The notes under the pieces are model-generated. The model searched no databases. It worked only from the letters and a program-made list of their open reading frames with translations, and was not told where the DNA came from. DNA of 64,000 nt from FEN-1350 sp964643355 (GTDB lineage: Bacteria > Planctomycetota > Phycisphaerae > Sedimentisphaerales > Anaerohalosphaeraceae). The stretch covers positions 62,001 through 126,000 of the forward strand of contig CAZXPW010000002.1 of the NCBI GenBank assembly GCA_964643355.1. Direction: 5' to 3'. Positions 27,521 to 38,800 of the stretch are shown here, piece after piece (position 1 is the first letter of the stretch; the number at the start of each line of letters is the position of its first letter). The translations under genes and the position numbers were made by a program.

Positions 27521-28416
27521 GTCGTTCCTCTGTCTTCTGATAGATCATCCCCGGCGAAAGAATCCTCGACGGCCGAATAGGTCGGCTTCTCAGCCCACTT
27601 GAGTTTTCCGGCCAATGTGTCCCACAAGGTTCGCATGGGATTGTTTACAACGGAAAAACTACCGCTATGTCGTCGGACCTCGATGATATCCGAGGGGTTC
27701 AAAGAATGTTCGAGCTGCCCGTCCAGAATCAGCGTTGTTCCGGGATTGACGCGAACGGGATGAATCCGCACCACCGAATCAGACCGGATCACGATCGGCC
27801 GGAAACTGAGCGAATGCGGACATACGGGCGTGATCACGAACGCCTCCAGATCCGCCGCCAGGATCGGCCCGCCGGCGGACAAACTATAGGCCGTCGAACC
27901 GGTCGGCGTGGAGATAATCAGACCATCAGCTACACACGCGACCAGCGGTTCATTCTGCACGGTCATCTTCAACTCGATCAGCTTAAAGGGCAGACCGTTG
28001 GTAATAATCATATCGTTGACGGCCGTCGAGGCAAACACGGTTTTGCCCTCGCGCTGGACGGTACAAACCAGCATCATGCGTTTTTCGATTACGGGATCCG
28101 AGACGATTCGATCGAACAGCCGTTCCAGCTCATCCAGGGCGAATTCGGCCAGAAATCCAAGCTTTCCAATGTTCACGCCGATCACGGGAATTGCATTATC
28201 CGCCAGGGCCCGTGCGGCCGCCAAAATCGTGCCGTCTCCCCCGAAAACAACGGCAAAGTCGGCCTGACGAACCATCTCGGAATCGCAATTTCCATCAAAT
28301 CCGTTACTCAAAATACGGGCTTTACCGCTGATGAATCGAACAAATTGATCCATTGCCGCCTTGGCGCGGCGACGGTTCGGGTCGCCAAACAAAATCAATG
28401 TCGGTTGCTTGGTCAA
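27517..28416 (-). CDS. nadK: NAD kinase
   Basis: The 299-residue protein has the GGDGT motif (VFGGDGTILAAAR), the GINxGxLGFL-like VNIGKLGFLAEF, and TPTGSTAYSLSAGGP, which together define NAD kinases. It phosphorylates NAD to NADP. The start is a TTG at 28416 with AAGG upstream. It is followed by the TPR gene in a 4-base overlap. Confidence 0.95.
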   Translation of the reverse strand: MTKQPTLILFGDPNRRRAKAAMDQFVRFISGKARILSNGFDGNCDSEMVRQADFAVVFGGDGTILAAARALADNAIPVIGVNIGKLGFLAEFALDELERLFDRIVSDPVIEKRMMLVCTVQREGKTVFASTAVNDMIITNGLPFKLIELKMTVQNEPLVACVADGLIISTPTGSTAYSLSAGGPILAADLEAFVITPVCPHSLSFRPIVIRSDSVVRIHPVRVNPGTTLILDGQLEHSLNPSDIIEVRRHSGSFSVVNNPMRTLWDTLAGKLKWAEKPTYSAVEDSFAGDDLSEDRGTT

Positions 28417-28572
28417 TTCAATTTGCCTTGGGTTCTTCGGATATCATCTCTTAACAATCGGGCATTTTAATACGGATACCTTCAATACGACCAAAAGTCA
28501 ATTCACCTTCCTATATATATCGGATTGATTCGGGTGGGGTTTGCAGAAAAGTTAAAAGGAAACAAAGGGTAC

Positions 28573-31500
28573 TTATTTGCTTCCAACCGCAGGAAAGGGT
28601 ATCGGCAAGGAAATCCCCGGGTAAACGAAATACAACCAACAACGACAGATCGGCTTGCGAAGGATTACCCGGGCCGCCTGTGCGTAATAAGCCAATTGAT
28701 CTCGATACAAGTTGGCCCGGTCAGAGACTTCCGAAGCCGAAATCCGGTCGGATTTGAAATCCACAAGGACAAGTCCCTCGCCGTCTGGAATGACCAGGTC
28801 AACAATCCCCTGAACGATCATCTGATCGTCGATTGGAGTCTTTCGGATGGACAATTGCGGATTGGACAACGAAAACGGCTCAGACAGATCTCTGACCGGT
28901 ACCGTCATCGTAAATGGCCATTCGCGGAACAATCCTCGGCCGTTGGCTACAGCCAGTCGGCCCGGGTCCGAGTCAAAAAAGGCATGGATTCGGGCTGGAT
29001 CGAGATAAGAAATAAGAAAAGAAGGGATTTGACCGTCTTTAACCAACCGTTGGATCGTCTCCACAATTCGTTTGCGATCCGGCGGAGTTGACAGATCGAG
29101 GGTTTCAAAGATTCGATGAATCGCCGTCCCAAGCCCTCGGAAATCCGGCCCTCCAGAAATTTCATCGGATTGCATCGCCCGCGGGAAACGACTCAAACAA
29201 CGGGAGAAGTCCATCCGGGCATACTCATCGTTGCGGTGGGTCAACTCGCTGACGGATATCTTGGCCGGTAGAATCGTAAAGTCCGCGAACGGATATCGCC
29301 AAGAGAGGGATTGCGCCATCTCTTCCACGGCGCGTTCAACGACGGAATTCGAAGCCGACAGGGATTCGGTGGAATTCAAAAAAGGATCTCGGAAGCGTTT
29401 TCGATCGAGAATCCGTTGCGACAAAACCTCCAGTTCCGACCTGGAAACGATCTCGATCCGACACCGCCGTTGGTCCTTCGCAAAAACCGGCCGCGCCAGA
29501 TCAAACGCCGAATAGGTCGAATCCAGATCCGCCAGGCCAAACAGGATCCAATCGAGAAACCGACGCGTCGCCGCGAGTTGCCAATCGGCCGGCCCTTTGG
29601 GATCGACCGAACAGTTTTCCAGAAGAGTCGCGCATGTCTCCCGTTCCGCCGAGGCCGTCAGAATCAGTCGTTCCCGTGCCCGCGTGACGGCCACATACAG
29701 GATTCGCATCTCCTCGGCGATCGAACGGACGCATTGTTTGTCCGCGATCAGTTCGTGGATCATCGACGGGAACTTCTGCCGAAGCGTCGGCTCGATGACC
29801 CGTAAACCCAGCGTGTCTTCTTCGTCGAACAAACAATCCGATGACCGATCCGTAAGATTGAATGGACGCCCCAGATCCGCCACAAATACCACCGGGAACT
29901 CCAGCCCCTTGCTTTTGTGGATCGACAGAATCCGAACCGCATTTTCAGCCGCGTCCGGCTCGGCGGGAGCCCAGTCCAATTCCTGATCCGTAAACTGCTC
30001 CAGAAACTCCACAAATCGACCCAGCGATCCCGACCGGGAGGCCTCCGTAAAGGACTCGAACTGGATGGCCCGATCGTGCAGTTTCATCAGATTCGCGCGA
30101 CGCTGTTTTCCGTTGGGCAGGGTTGACACAAAGGCGGGATATCCCGTATCCCGATAGATCCGCCGGATCGTTTCAGCCAGACCCGTCGTCTGCGCGACGG
30201 CACGCCATTCGTCCAGCCGCAACCATGCTTGCCGCAGGGATTCTTGCAAAGAACGGTCCGGTCCCCGATCGAGATAAGTCGTTGCCGCATCAAAGAAATC
30301 CCCCTCCGCCGCGGATACGCAGGACCGTATCTCCAGAAGTTGAGAATCCTTCAATCGGAACATCGCGCTTCGAAGAACCGCCGCCAGCTCGATATCCCGT
30401 CGGGGATTATCCAGCACCTTCAAAACGGCCAGCATATCGGCGATTTCCGTCGCGGCGAAATATCCAGCCGCGGTTCGGCTGCTGACGGGAACGCCGGCCT
30501 GCTGAAGGATCTCGACAAATTCGACGGCTCTTCCCGACAAACTCCGCATCAAAATGACGATATCCCCATAGGATACGGCCCGATAGCTTCCCATGGATTT
30601 GTCAAAAATCTCAAATGCCGCCCGACCGGAGTCGGCTCCGACCATCGACCGGATCTCTTCGGCGATCCAGGCCGCCTGTCGCCGGCCCGGACTGACCAGG
30701 GCGGTGTCCTCCGAGATGCCATCGAGAAAAGATTCGTTTTCCGGCGATTCGGGATCGTCCGATTCTTCTGAATCCTTCTCCGATTGATCCAGGATGCATA
30801 CGCGGACCAGGTCTTCCGGCGCCGTGTTCGCATCCAGGGGGGCATAGTCAAAGCCCGGGTGCAAAAAAGCCCGCCGGTCATAGTCGATCCCCGCTACCGA
30901 AGGCCGCATAATCCGCCCGAAAATCTGATTGGCAAAATCCAGAATCGGCTGTCGGGATCGGAAGTTGTCCGTCAGATCCACCCGCTGGGGCTGGCCTGAA
31001 GCCGGCGTTTCGGCCGCCTGCTGCAGTCGGTGCAAAAAAATCTCCGGCCGACTCTGCCGAAAGGCATAAATGCTCTGCTTGATGTCGCCGACGGCAAACA
31101 CATTGTCCGCCCGCCGAATCCGGTCTAGGATCGCCTGCTGAACCGGATTGATATCCTGGTATTCGTCGATAAATATATACCGGAATCGATCGCGCAGAAC
31201 GCCGGCGACCGAATCCGTTTCGGCCAGCATCTCCAGCGCCCGATGCTCCAGATCCGCAAAATCCAGCGCGTTGCGATGTCGTTTGGCCGCGGCATACGCT
31301 TCATCGAATCTGCAAATCAGTTCAATCATGCAGTGCGTCTGCTCGGCCGCCATCGGAACCATTGACTCGGCAGCCGGATTCACGATCATCATCTTGCCCA
31401 GGGACTCAAACATCTTCTTTGCCTCTCGAACCGGATCCCGCACCCGATCGGCCAGTTTGTCGTCCATCCCCTTGGGTTTTCGACATTCGTTAAATCCGGG

Positions 31501-32340
31501 GATTGGGTCGCTCATCAAAAAATCCCGGCATTGCTGCCACTGTCCCTGTTTGAGCCAATCCAGGCATCGATCAATCGGTTCCAGGAATCGGTCCTGCAGG
31601 AATCGGGCCCAGTGCGAACCGGCCATCGCCGCATCGACCGCCATCGCGAACTCGATCCGCCCGCGGCAATCGTACAGTCGTGCGGCCACAACCTCGCTTC
31701 GACGACGCTGAAACCACTCCGAATGCAGGGCCTGAAGTTCCACAACCGTCCGGGCCCGCGTTAGCCAGTCCGGCCGACCGACCACCGAATCCAGATATGC
31801 CGAACCACGCAGGATTTGCGAAAGAAAACCACCCTCGCCTCCCCCGAAATGTCGTCCCGTCAGCAAATCCGGCAATCGCGCCCCAAGATCCGGATCCTCC
31901 CATGCCCGTTCCATCACGGATTCCAGAATTTCGGCTCGCAGCAACTGCTGTTCGTCGGGATCCAGGATTCGAAATCCCGGATCCAGCCCTTGCTCATAAA
32001 AGAATTCCGTCAGGATTCGCTTGCAAAAGGAATGAATCGTGCTGATCCACGCCCCGTCGAGCTGCATCAGTTGCCTTCGGATCCGCGCGTCGCCGCCGAT
32101 AGTTTCCCGTTGGAGTCGCTCGGCGATCCGATTGCGCATTTCTTCCGAAGCCGCATCGGTAAAGGTCAGAGCCAAAATCTGTCCCACATCGGCCGGAGCT
32201 TCCGGATCCAGCAGACACTGTAAGTATCGTTCGGTCAGAACGGCCGTTTTGCCCGTGCCGGCCGAAGCGGTCACCAGCGTCTCGCGGCCTCGTGCCGCGA
32301 TTGCCGTCTGTTGACCGGGAGTCCAAGATCGCTTAGCCAT
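28573..32340 (-). CDS. addA: AddA helicase-nuclease (RecB-like)
   Basis: The protein of about 1255 residues is a UvrD-type SF1 helicase with Walker A ASAGTGKT at about residue 28, motif II FIDEYQDINPVQ and motif VI VAVTRAR, plus a C-terminal PD-(D/E)XK nuclease with the GTAIHRIFE, DLVIPDGEGLVLVDFKSDR motifs. With AddB it processes double-strand ends for recombination. The ATG at 32340 overlaps addB by eight bases (ATGGCTAA). Confidence 0.93.
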   Translation of the reverse strand: MAKRSWTPGQQTAIAARGRETLVTASAGTGKTAVLTERYLQCLLDPEAPADVGQILALTFTDAASEEMRNRIAERLQRETIGGDARIRRQLMQLDGAWISTIHSFCKRILTEFFYEQGLDPGFRILDPDEQQLLRAEILESVMERAWEDPDLGARLPDLLTGRHFGGGEGGFLSQILRGSAYLDSVVGRPDWLTRARTVVELQALHSEWFQRRRSEVVAARLYDCRGRIEFAMAVDAAMAGSHWARFLQDRFLEPIDRCLDWLKQGQWQQCRDFLMSDPIPGFNECRKPKGMDDKLADRVRDPVREAKKMFESLGKMMIVNPAAESMVPMAAEQTHCMIELICRFDEAYAAAKRHRNALDFADLEHRALEMLAETDSVAGVLRDRFRYIFIDEYQDINPVQQAILDRIRRADNVFAVGDIKQSIYAFRQSRPEIFLHRLQQAAETPASGQPQRVDLTDNFRSRQPILDFANQIFGRIMRPSVAGIDYDRRAFLHPGFDYAPLDANTAPEDLVRVCILDQSEKDSEESDDPESPENESFLDGISEDTALVSPGRRQAAWIAEEIRSMVGADSGRAAFEIFDKSMGSYRAVSYGDIVILMRSLSGRAVEFVEILQQAGVPVSSRTAAGYFAATEIADMLAVLKVLDNPRRDIELAAVLRSAMFRLKDSQLLEIRSCVSAAEGDFFDAATTYLDRGPDRSLQESLRQAWLRLDEWRAVAQTTGLAETIRRIYRDTGYPAFVSTLPNGKQRRANLMKLHDRAIQFESFTEASRSGSLGRFVEFLEQFTDQELDWAPAEPDAAENAVRILSIHKSKGLEFPVVFVADLGRPFNLTDRSSDCLFDEEDTLGLRVIEPTLRQKFPSMIHELIADKQCVRSIAEEMRILYVAVTRARERLILTASAERETCATLLENCSVDPKGPADWQLAATRRFLDWILFGLADLDSTYSAFDLARPVFAKDQRRCRIEIVSRSELEVLSQRILDRKRFRDPFLNSTESLSASNSVVERAVEEMAQSLSWRYPFADFTILPAKISVSELTHRNDEYARMDFSRCLSRFPRAMQSDEISGGPDFRGLGTAIHRIFETLDLSTPPDRKRIVETIQRLVKDGQIPSFLISYLDPARIHAFFDSDPGRLAVANGRGLFREWPFTMTVPVRDLSEPFSLSNPQLSIRKTPIDDQMIVQGIVDLVIPDGEGLVLVDFKSDRISASEVSDRANLYRDQLAYYAQAARVILRKPICRCWLYFVYPGISLPIPFPAVGSK

Positions 32341-35300
32341 GTTCAACCCCCGCCAACTCGTCCAGAAATTTCGTCTTGTTTACGACTACGATCGATCGAT
32401 ACTCATTGATCTGCCAGTCAAACTTGCATACCGCGCGATACTCGCATTGCGAACACGGCGATTGATTGCCGAACCGATACGGCCGAATCGCAATCTCTCC
32501 GGACACGATTGCCTGAGCCGTCTCCCGGATAACCCGTTCGGTAAAAGTCAGCAGCGCCGCAAAATCATGTGGTCGCAGAGCCCCGCTGGTTCCATACCGA
32601 CCAAAAGGTCCATCCTTCTGAGAAACAAAAAAGTTATAATACTTGCTATGTTGTGAAACTTGCGGATCAAGCGAATGTGCAAATCGTCCATCAAACACCC
32701 CAACGGCCTTTGCCATCCTCTTCGCCTCGTTGTCTTCGTCCTTCTCTCCCGGACCGATCCCCCAACGGAATATCTGTTTCGGCGGTTTCAGTTCAATCGG
32801 AAGAAAAAACGCCCCCGCCACCTGCTCAACCCGCGGTATTCGTCCCGCCGCAATCAGATAGATGGGCAACTGGAGATCGATCCGGCCGGCCAGATGACTC
32901 CAGTTGATGAACCGACCCCGCAGCTTGTAATCAAACACGATCGCCGTCTTCGTTCCATCGATGACGGCAGCGTCGATCCGATCGATCGAACCGCACAGCA
33001 GGATTCGGATTCCTCCCCCCCCGTCAAGCTCAATGCGGACCTGTTTTTCCCCGGGGCCGAACCCCGCCTCTGCCGCGATCGGCCGAAAAACCCCCGCCCT
33101 GCAGATGCCAGCCATGTTCAACACCGCATCGCACAGAATCTCCCGGCCCGACTGGATCCGCCAGTTGTCCTGACGGCTGTGGCGAATCAGATTCGTACAG
33201 GCCGGATGAGTCCGGATCTCGTCGTCAAACAAAGCGGCGGTGCGATCCCGCAAGACCTCGTCCGACGCGCTGGCGATATCCAGTTTGTCTTTGCCAAGTT
33301 CATAAAACAATCGTTCGAGTACGCGGTGATACAGATTGCCCAGATCCGGCGGTTCCAGCCGCAACACTTCGCGCGATCGAAGTTCCAGGAGATATCGAGA
33401 GAAAAACTGGTAGGGACATCGAGCGAACGATTCTACCCGCGTGGCCGAAAGCGGCAATACCTTGGGCCATCGCCGTCGAATCAGATTCGCATCGAGCTCG
33501 ACGACATTCTGATACGCCAGTCCCCCGCAAAGCGGATTCGTTATAGCGGCCAGTTCCGGGTGCTCCGCTCTGGGCAGATGCCGGAGCAATCGCAATCCAA
33601 GCTCCCGCGCATCCCGCTGATCCGAACAAATCAACCGGCTGAGCCGATCCTGCAGGTCCAACGGACCGGAAAGGGAATCCCAGGGTTGGTCAAATCCCTC
33701 CGTTTGGGCCTTCAGACCCAGCCGGTCTTTCAGGATCTGCACGAACCTTGACGGATACGCCTCCGACCCGCCGGAATCCATCCGTGGAAAACTGATAACC
33801 AATCGCTCGCTGGGTCGAGTAAAGGCGATATAGGCCAGGTATTGCCGTGCGACCGTTTGCGTGACCGTCCGATCCAAAAGGAAAAACCGATGTCGGGCCG
33901 CGGCCTGGCGATCGCTTTCGCTCAGGATCGGATCTTCGCTTAGCGGGACCGGAAACTGTTTTTGCGTGGCTCCGATCAAAAACACCGCCTTCAGGTCGGG
34001 ATGCCGGCTTCGCTCGATCGAACCGACCAGAACCTGATCGATCATCGGGGGAATCTGTTTGAGTACCAGTTGTCCCATCGCCGCGCGGAGAACGAAGAAC
34101 TGCTCCGATGGCTCCATGGGCTGATCGTGAAAGATATCCGTAAACTCGTCCAGAAGATCAACCAGTTTGTCGAACAATTGCCGATGGATCACCGCCTGCT
34201 GCGGACAGGACCGTCCCATTTCGTCCAGTTTGCGGGGAATCTGCAGGCGATCCATCAATCCCCAGACGGCTCGAACAAACTCTTCTGCCGACAAAGGCCG
34301 TACCTCTCCCGATAATCCAAGCTTGTCCCGTACTTCCAGCAAGGGATCGACGGCCTGCCTTCGAATCGCGTGAATTCGCTCCAGATCCCATCGCCTCTGC
34401 CGTTCGCGATCCTCCCGCAGGTTGGCGTCGGTGTACGGCCACGGGTCGGGATTTGTCCAGTCACTACGATTGATGCCGAAAGCCAGACAGTAATTCTCCA
34501 GCAGGGCGACTGAATCGGGATCGACCGGACCCAGAGGAGATTTCAGCCAGGCGATCACATCCCTCGTATGAAAACCTTCCAGAACCGCCGTAAAACCGTT
34601 GCGGATCATCTCAATCATCGGATGCTGCTGGATCGATCTTGGCCGGTCGAGAAAGCAGGGAATTCCCGCGTCCGCAAACGCCCCCTCCAGATACGGCTGA
34701 TACGCCTTCAGATCGGAGACGACCACGGCGATGTCGCGATAGCGATAACCCCCGCCCCGAACCAATTGACGGATGCGCCGAACAACGGCCTCGGCTTCGG
34801 CGCGGGGATCCAGGGCTGTGACAATCTGAACTTGTTGTCCGGCCTGGCGTTTGACAGTCTCCGGGATCTCCCCAATTGTCGGATCAAACGCCAACCGCTC
34901 GATCCAGCCCAGGGCCGAACTCTTGTCGAATCGGCGGACCTCAGGAAGCGCCAATGGCGAACGAATGGGAATTCGCGCCCGCCGCAGCGTTGCCAGCAAA
35001 TCACAATAGGTCTTCTCCGTCGGAAGAAATAAACTGTTCGGATCCAGCCGATTGGGATCGGTATTGTTCAGGTCCAGGATCGTCGGATCCAGACACAGCG
35101 CGATCTCGCTTTCCGTGGAGACCTGGATCAGCGAGACCAGGATGGCCTGTTCCTGCTGCGTAAATCCCGCAAAACCGTCCACCCAAAGCCGCGCGCCGCG
35201 CAGACGGGGACAGTCCGCCACGGTGTGCTGAACATGCGTAAGTTGTTGTTCGGGATCCAGGAAAAGATCGGCTTTGCGATCCAAAAATTGGCGGTAGTGT

Positions 35301-35797
35301 TCATACACAACCGCAATGTCTTCAATCTTTCGCGTCAGTCTCGCTTCGGAGGGCTGCTGAGCCAGTTCGGCCAGAAATTGTCGCACATCCTGCGGTTCCT
35401 TGGCCGACTGGTGGAGTTCCACAATGATCCGGGCCAAGTGCCGCGCCAACCCGGCGGTGTCGGCCGCACGGGAAAACATCGATAACGAAACCCGGCATTG
35501 CCGGAGGATCGAATAGACGATCATCTCCCGGCCGACCCGCGAGATCGTTTGCCGTGCCTGCGGAGAGCCGGCCGATAGAAAAGTCAACCGGTCAAATGAC
35601 AACACCTGCAACCGGCTGAATCCCGCGATGTCTCCATGCGAAAGGATCGCTCGCTCGGCTTGAAAACTCGCCTGCTCCGGCACCAGCAAAACCAGCGGCT
35701 CTCCTTCCGGCCCGTCGCGAAGCGCGGCCGTCACGGCGTCGATGCAATGCCGCGTCTTGCCCGTTCCGCTGCGCCCCAATACAAACCGGACCCCCAT
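32333..35797 (-). CDS. addB: AddB helicase-nuclease subunit
   Basis: The 1154-residue protein starts with a Walker A motif (LGRSGTGKT), has an inactive-helicase-like middle, and ends in a RecB-type nuclease domain: the first Fe-S Cys in FARCPYQFF, nuclease residues in GSIDRIDA and IVFDYKLRG, and three further cysteines in PCSQCEYRAVC. This Fe-S-stapled nuclease is diagnostic of AddB. It overlaps addA, forming the AddAB pair that replaces RecBCD. Confidence 0.92.
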   Translation of the reverse strand: MGVRFVLGRSGTGKTRHCIDAVTAALRDGPEGEPLVLLVPEQASFQAERAILSHGDIAGFSRLQVLSFDRLTFLSAGSPQARQTISRVGREMIVYSILRQCRVSLSMFSRAADTAGLARHLARIIVELHQSAKEPQDVRQFLAELAQQPSEARLTRKIEDIAVVYEHYRQFLDRKADLFLDPEQQLTHVQHTVADCPRLRGARLWVDGFAGFTQQEQAILVSLIQVSTESEIALCLDPTILDLNNTDPNRLDPNSLFLPTEKTYCDLLATLRRARIPIRSPLALPEVRRFDKSSALGWIERLAFDPTIGEIPETVKRQAGQQVQIVTALDPRAEAEAVVRRIRQLVRGGGYRYRDIAVVVSDLKAYQPYLEGAFADAGIPCFLDRPRSIQQHPMIEMIRNGFTAVLEGFHTRDVIAWLKSPLGPVDPDSVALLENYCLAFGINRSDWTNPDPWPYTDANLREDRERQRRWDLERIHAIRRQAVDPLLEVRDKLGLSGEVRPLSAEEFVRAVWGLMDRLQIPRKLDEMGRSCPQQAVIHRQLFDKLVDLLDEFTDIFHDQPMEPSEQFFVLRAAMGQLVLKQIPPMIDQVLVGSIERSRHPDLKAVFLIGATQKQFPVPLSEDPILSESDRQAAARHRFFLLDRTVTQTVARQYLAYIAFTRPSERLVISFPRMDSGGSEAYPSRFVQILKDRLGLKAQTEGFDQPWDSLSGPLDLQDRLSRLICSDQRDARELGLRLLRHLPRAEHPELAAITNPLCGGLAYQNVVELDANLIRRRWPKVLPLSATRVESFARCPYQFFSRYLLELRSREVLRLEPPDLGNLYHRVLERLFYELGKDKLDIASASDEVLRDRTAALFDDEIRTHPACTNLIRHSRQDNWRIQSGREILCDAVLNMAGICRAGVFRPIAAEAGFGPGEKQVRIELDGGGGIRILLCGSIDRIDAAVIDGTKTAIVFDYKLRGRFINWSHLAGRIDLQLPIYLIAAGRIPRVEQVAGAFFLPIELKPPKQIFRWGIGPGEKDEDNEAKRMAKAVGVFDGRFAHSLDPQVSQHSKYYNFFVSQKDGPFGRYGTSGALRPHDFAALLTFTERVIRETAQAIVSGEIAIRPYRFGNQSPCSQCEYRAVCKFDWQINEYRSIVVVNKTKFLDELAGVEHG

Positions 35798-35818
35798 ATC
35801 CGCCGCCTTTCTCCCGCG

Positions 35819-38800
35819 TCAGTATTGAACGACGAATCGCTGCGTCGAATCCAGCGTCCCCGGCAGGACCAGCCATTCCTTGTCCTTGTCGAATTGCGTC
35901 CAGGGCTTTTCGTTACACAGTACCGATTGAATCGGATTGGATTTGGCATGGCGGATCCGCAGGTAGATCGTTTTGGGCGGATTTCGCCTCGGCGGTTCCA
36001 GCGTTACGACGACTTGATTGCGATCGACGGCGTTGTAAGTCAGCGACAGATCGCCGAACTCGGTCGCCGCCCGCTGGATGCCGATCGTGTTGCCCGCCGA
36101 CAGCCAGTACCGCGGAATCGCCTGGCCAAGATAGAGTGTATCCTTTTGCTCGTTGACGAACATCAGCCGCAGCCAGTAGGTCACCTGCGCCTCGTCGGAA
36201 CTCTTGAAGTGATCGCCCCGCGGGTACCCCAGCTCGGGCAGCGAATGTTCGTTGCACATCCGGATTTCCGGATAGAACGCCGATGTAAATCCATTAAAGA
36301 AGGCCCGCAAATAATGTTTTACATCGTCCCGCCACAGATACGGCAACGGCCCGTCGAGAAGGTTGGCCTGCTGCGAAAATCCTCCGCGCGAAAACCAGAA
36401 ATCCTCGTAGGCCCCGATCACATAACCATAGCCGTTGCCGATGTAGAGGTTGTCTTCGTAGTCCTTGAGGATCCATCGCGTCTGCGGATCGTCCGGCGCC
36501 AGCAATCCATAGGCCGGCAAAAACATCGAGCCCTCCAGCACCTCGCGGATCCAGCCGTGCGCCCGGCCGCGGAAATGGACCTCCGACGGAATCTTCGGCA
36601 CCCAAGTGTGATCCCGCAGCGAAACCACCGGACAGCGGACGCGCGACTCATTGACCCCCGCCATGAAGTCATCGAAGTACGCCTTGGCCTCCTTCTGCAG
36701 TCGCGCCCCTTCCGGATGGCCGTAGTCGGCCAGCGCGTCGGCCAACGCCAGAAATCCCCAGACCGTTGCGCTGTTGGTCGCCATCCAGTTCCAGTAATCC
36801 GTCACATCTTCCAATGATCCGGAGGGTAAATATCCGTATTCGATCGGCTTGCCGCCGGAGGAGTTGAGAACCTGCGTGGCCTTTCGTTCGCGGATGACCC
36901 ACTCGCACGCCGCAAACAATCCCGGCGCGGCCTTTTCCATCCAGGCCCGGTCCCGCGTAAACCGCCAATGATACGCCATGTTCCACATCACATAGCCGTG
37001 GCTCTTGTTGTAGTTGCCCGTCTCGTGCCCGCCTGCGGCATAGAACTCGCCCTGCTTGGATTGGTAATTCCCGATGAAGCCGACCGACCCCTGATAGTGC
37101 AGAAACGCGTCGAGATTCCGTCGGGCCAGATCCGGATACCCGCGACGATCCAGATCGCTGATCATCATCGCCGACTCGTTCGGATACACGCCGTAATGGA
37201 AGGTCCCCACATGGGCGTGGAGATACTCGGTGCCGATCTCCTTGTAGCAGTTGACCAGGAGGTGCCGCATGTGGGCCTTGTAGAAATCGTTGAGCCACGG
37301 CTCCGGCGTCTGGATTTGCGTACCCCGATCCGTTTGCTCTTTCCAGAAAGCGCATACTCGTTCGGCCTCGGCGTCGAAATCCAGCCGTCGCAGCGCGGCC
37401 ATCTCGGCATCGTGGAGAGTGATCGATGGAATCGCCAATCGCAGCTTGACGCCCTGTCCGGCCGCAAGATCGATCATCCAGTTGGTCGCTTTTTCATCCG
37501 GCTCATATCGACCGTTGTTGTCCGCCATCACCAGAAACCGCACATGCGGTCCTGTGCGGCTCTCATTGATCGCCTTGTCGCCATCGATCACAAGATTGCC
37601 TTCATTCTGCGCTTCGGTCGAAAACCGCAATCGCGCGGAGGCCCGTCCTTTTTCCGAAAGGTTCACCATTCGAATCTGCATCAGCAACACCGTCGGATCA
37701 TCGAGGGCGATATCCTTCAGGTCGCCATCGAGCGGCGCCAGGATCGAGGTCTGTTCGTAAAATACCGGTCCGTCCTGCCACCAGGTCCGAAGCTGTGGCA
37801 AGAAACCCTCCTTAAGTTCGCGGCCGCCGCGCAGCGAATCCACAGGCATTCCCAATCGAACTTTCATGACGCCCCCCTGCCAGCTCTGCCGCTTGGTATC
37901 GCGGGAACTGACCGGCAGGTTGAACCACCGTCCACCCGAGGCGATCTCGATATCGCCGTTGGGGAGCTGATTCATCGCATTTCGATTGCCCGGCAGACCA
38001 TGAACAAAGTAAAGCGGCCGTTTGAGCGGCATCTCGTTCCAGGCCCGACCGAGCGTCTGTTCGCCAGCCTCCTTGACGCGGTCGTAGATTGAACGGCCGC
38101 CGAATTCGCGCTGGACAATCGTGCGATACTCGTCGATCGAAATTGGGTCATCGGCCCGCGTGACCATCGCGCCCAGATCGTCCACCAGAATCCGCTCGCC
38201 GCGCGCGATGTCGTCGGTTGCGAACGAAAACGATCGCTTACCGCAGCGGACCGTCACAATCGTCCGGTCGTAGCGACTGTCGATGGGATCGTGCATCGTA
38301 AAGATTTCGGCCTCCACCACGGCGGTCCCTTCGGAAGGAACCATCCAGGCATGAAGAGGATCAACCGTCGTCTTCGCATCGGCGGATTTGACGGAATCAC
38401 ATTCCCCATTAAAGATATTCAAATTGGCGCGAATCGGTTCGTTGTCTGCAAAGGTTGCATCGGCCGGTTTGCCGAATTGAATCCGCACTCGCACCGGAAC
38501 CACCGCCGACTCGGTAAAAGCCCGGAGTGCCTTCGGCGGTGGCAAGGTCTTTTCGCTGTGCAGACGAACCCACAAGGTCTTGCGATAGGTCATCCCGCCG
38601 GCGGCCGATTCGATCTCATCGGTCGTAATCGGCTCGAAGGTGAAAACCAACCGCTCGTCCTCTTGTACCCGCCGGGTTTTGGCCGTAATCCACTTGCCGT
38701 TGGTCCAGTCGTCCATCGCGTCCCAACCGACCTTGCCGCTGGTCTCCTCGGCCAACACGGGATCCGGCCGACCGTCCCAGACCCGCCGCCAGTATTGGAC

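Noticed and set aside
32660..33751. A 363-codon frame opposite addB
   Set aside because: The opposite strand carries the AddB nuclease with its Fe-S cysteines.
36968..38092. A 374-codon frame opposite the large glycosidase
   Set aside because: It is a shadow in GC-biased DNA with no recognisable domain.
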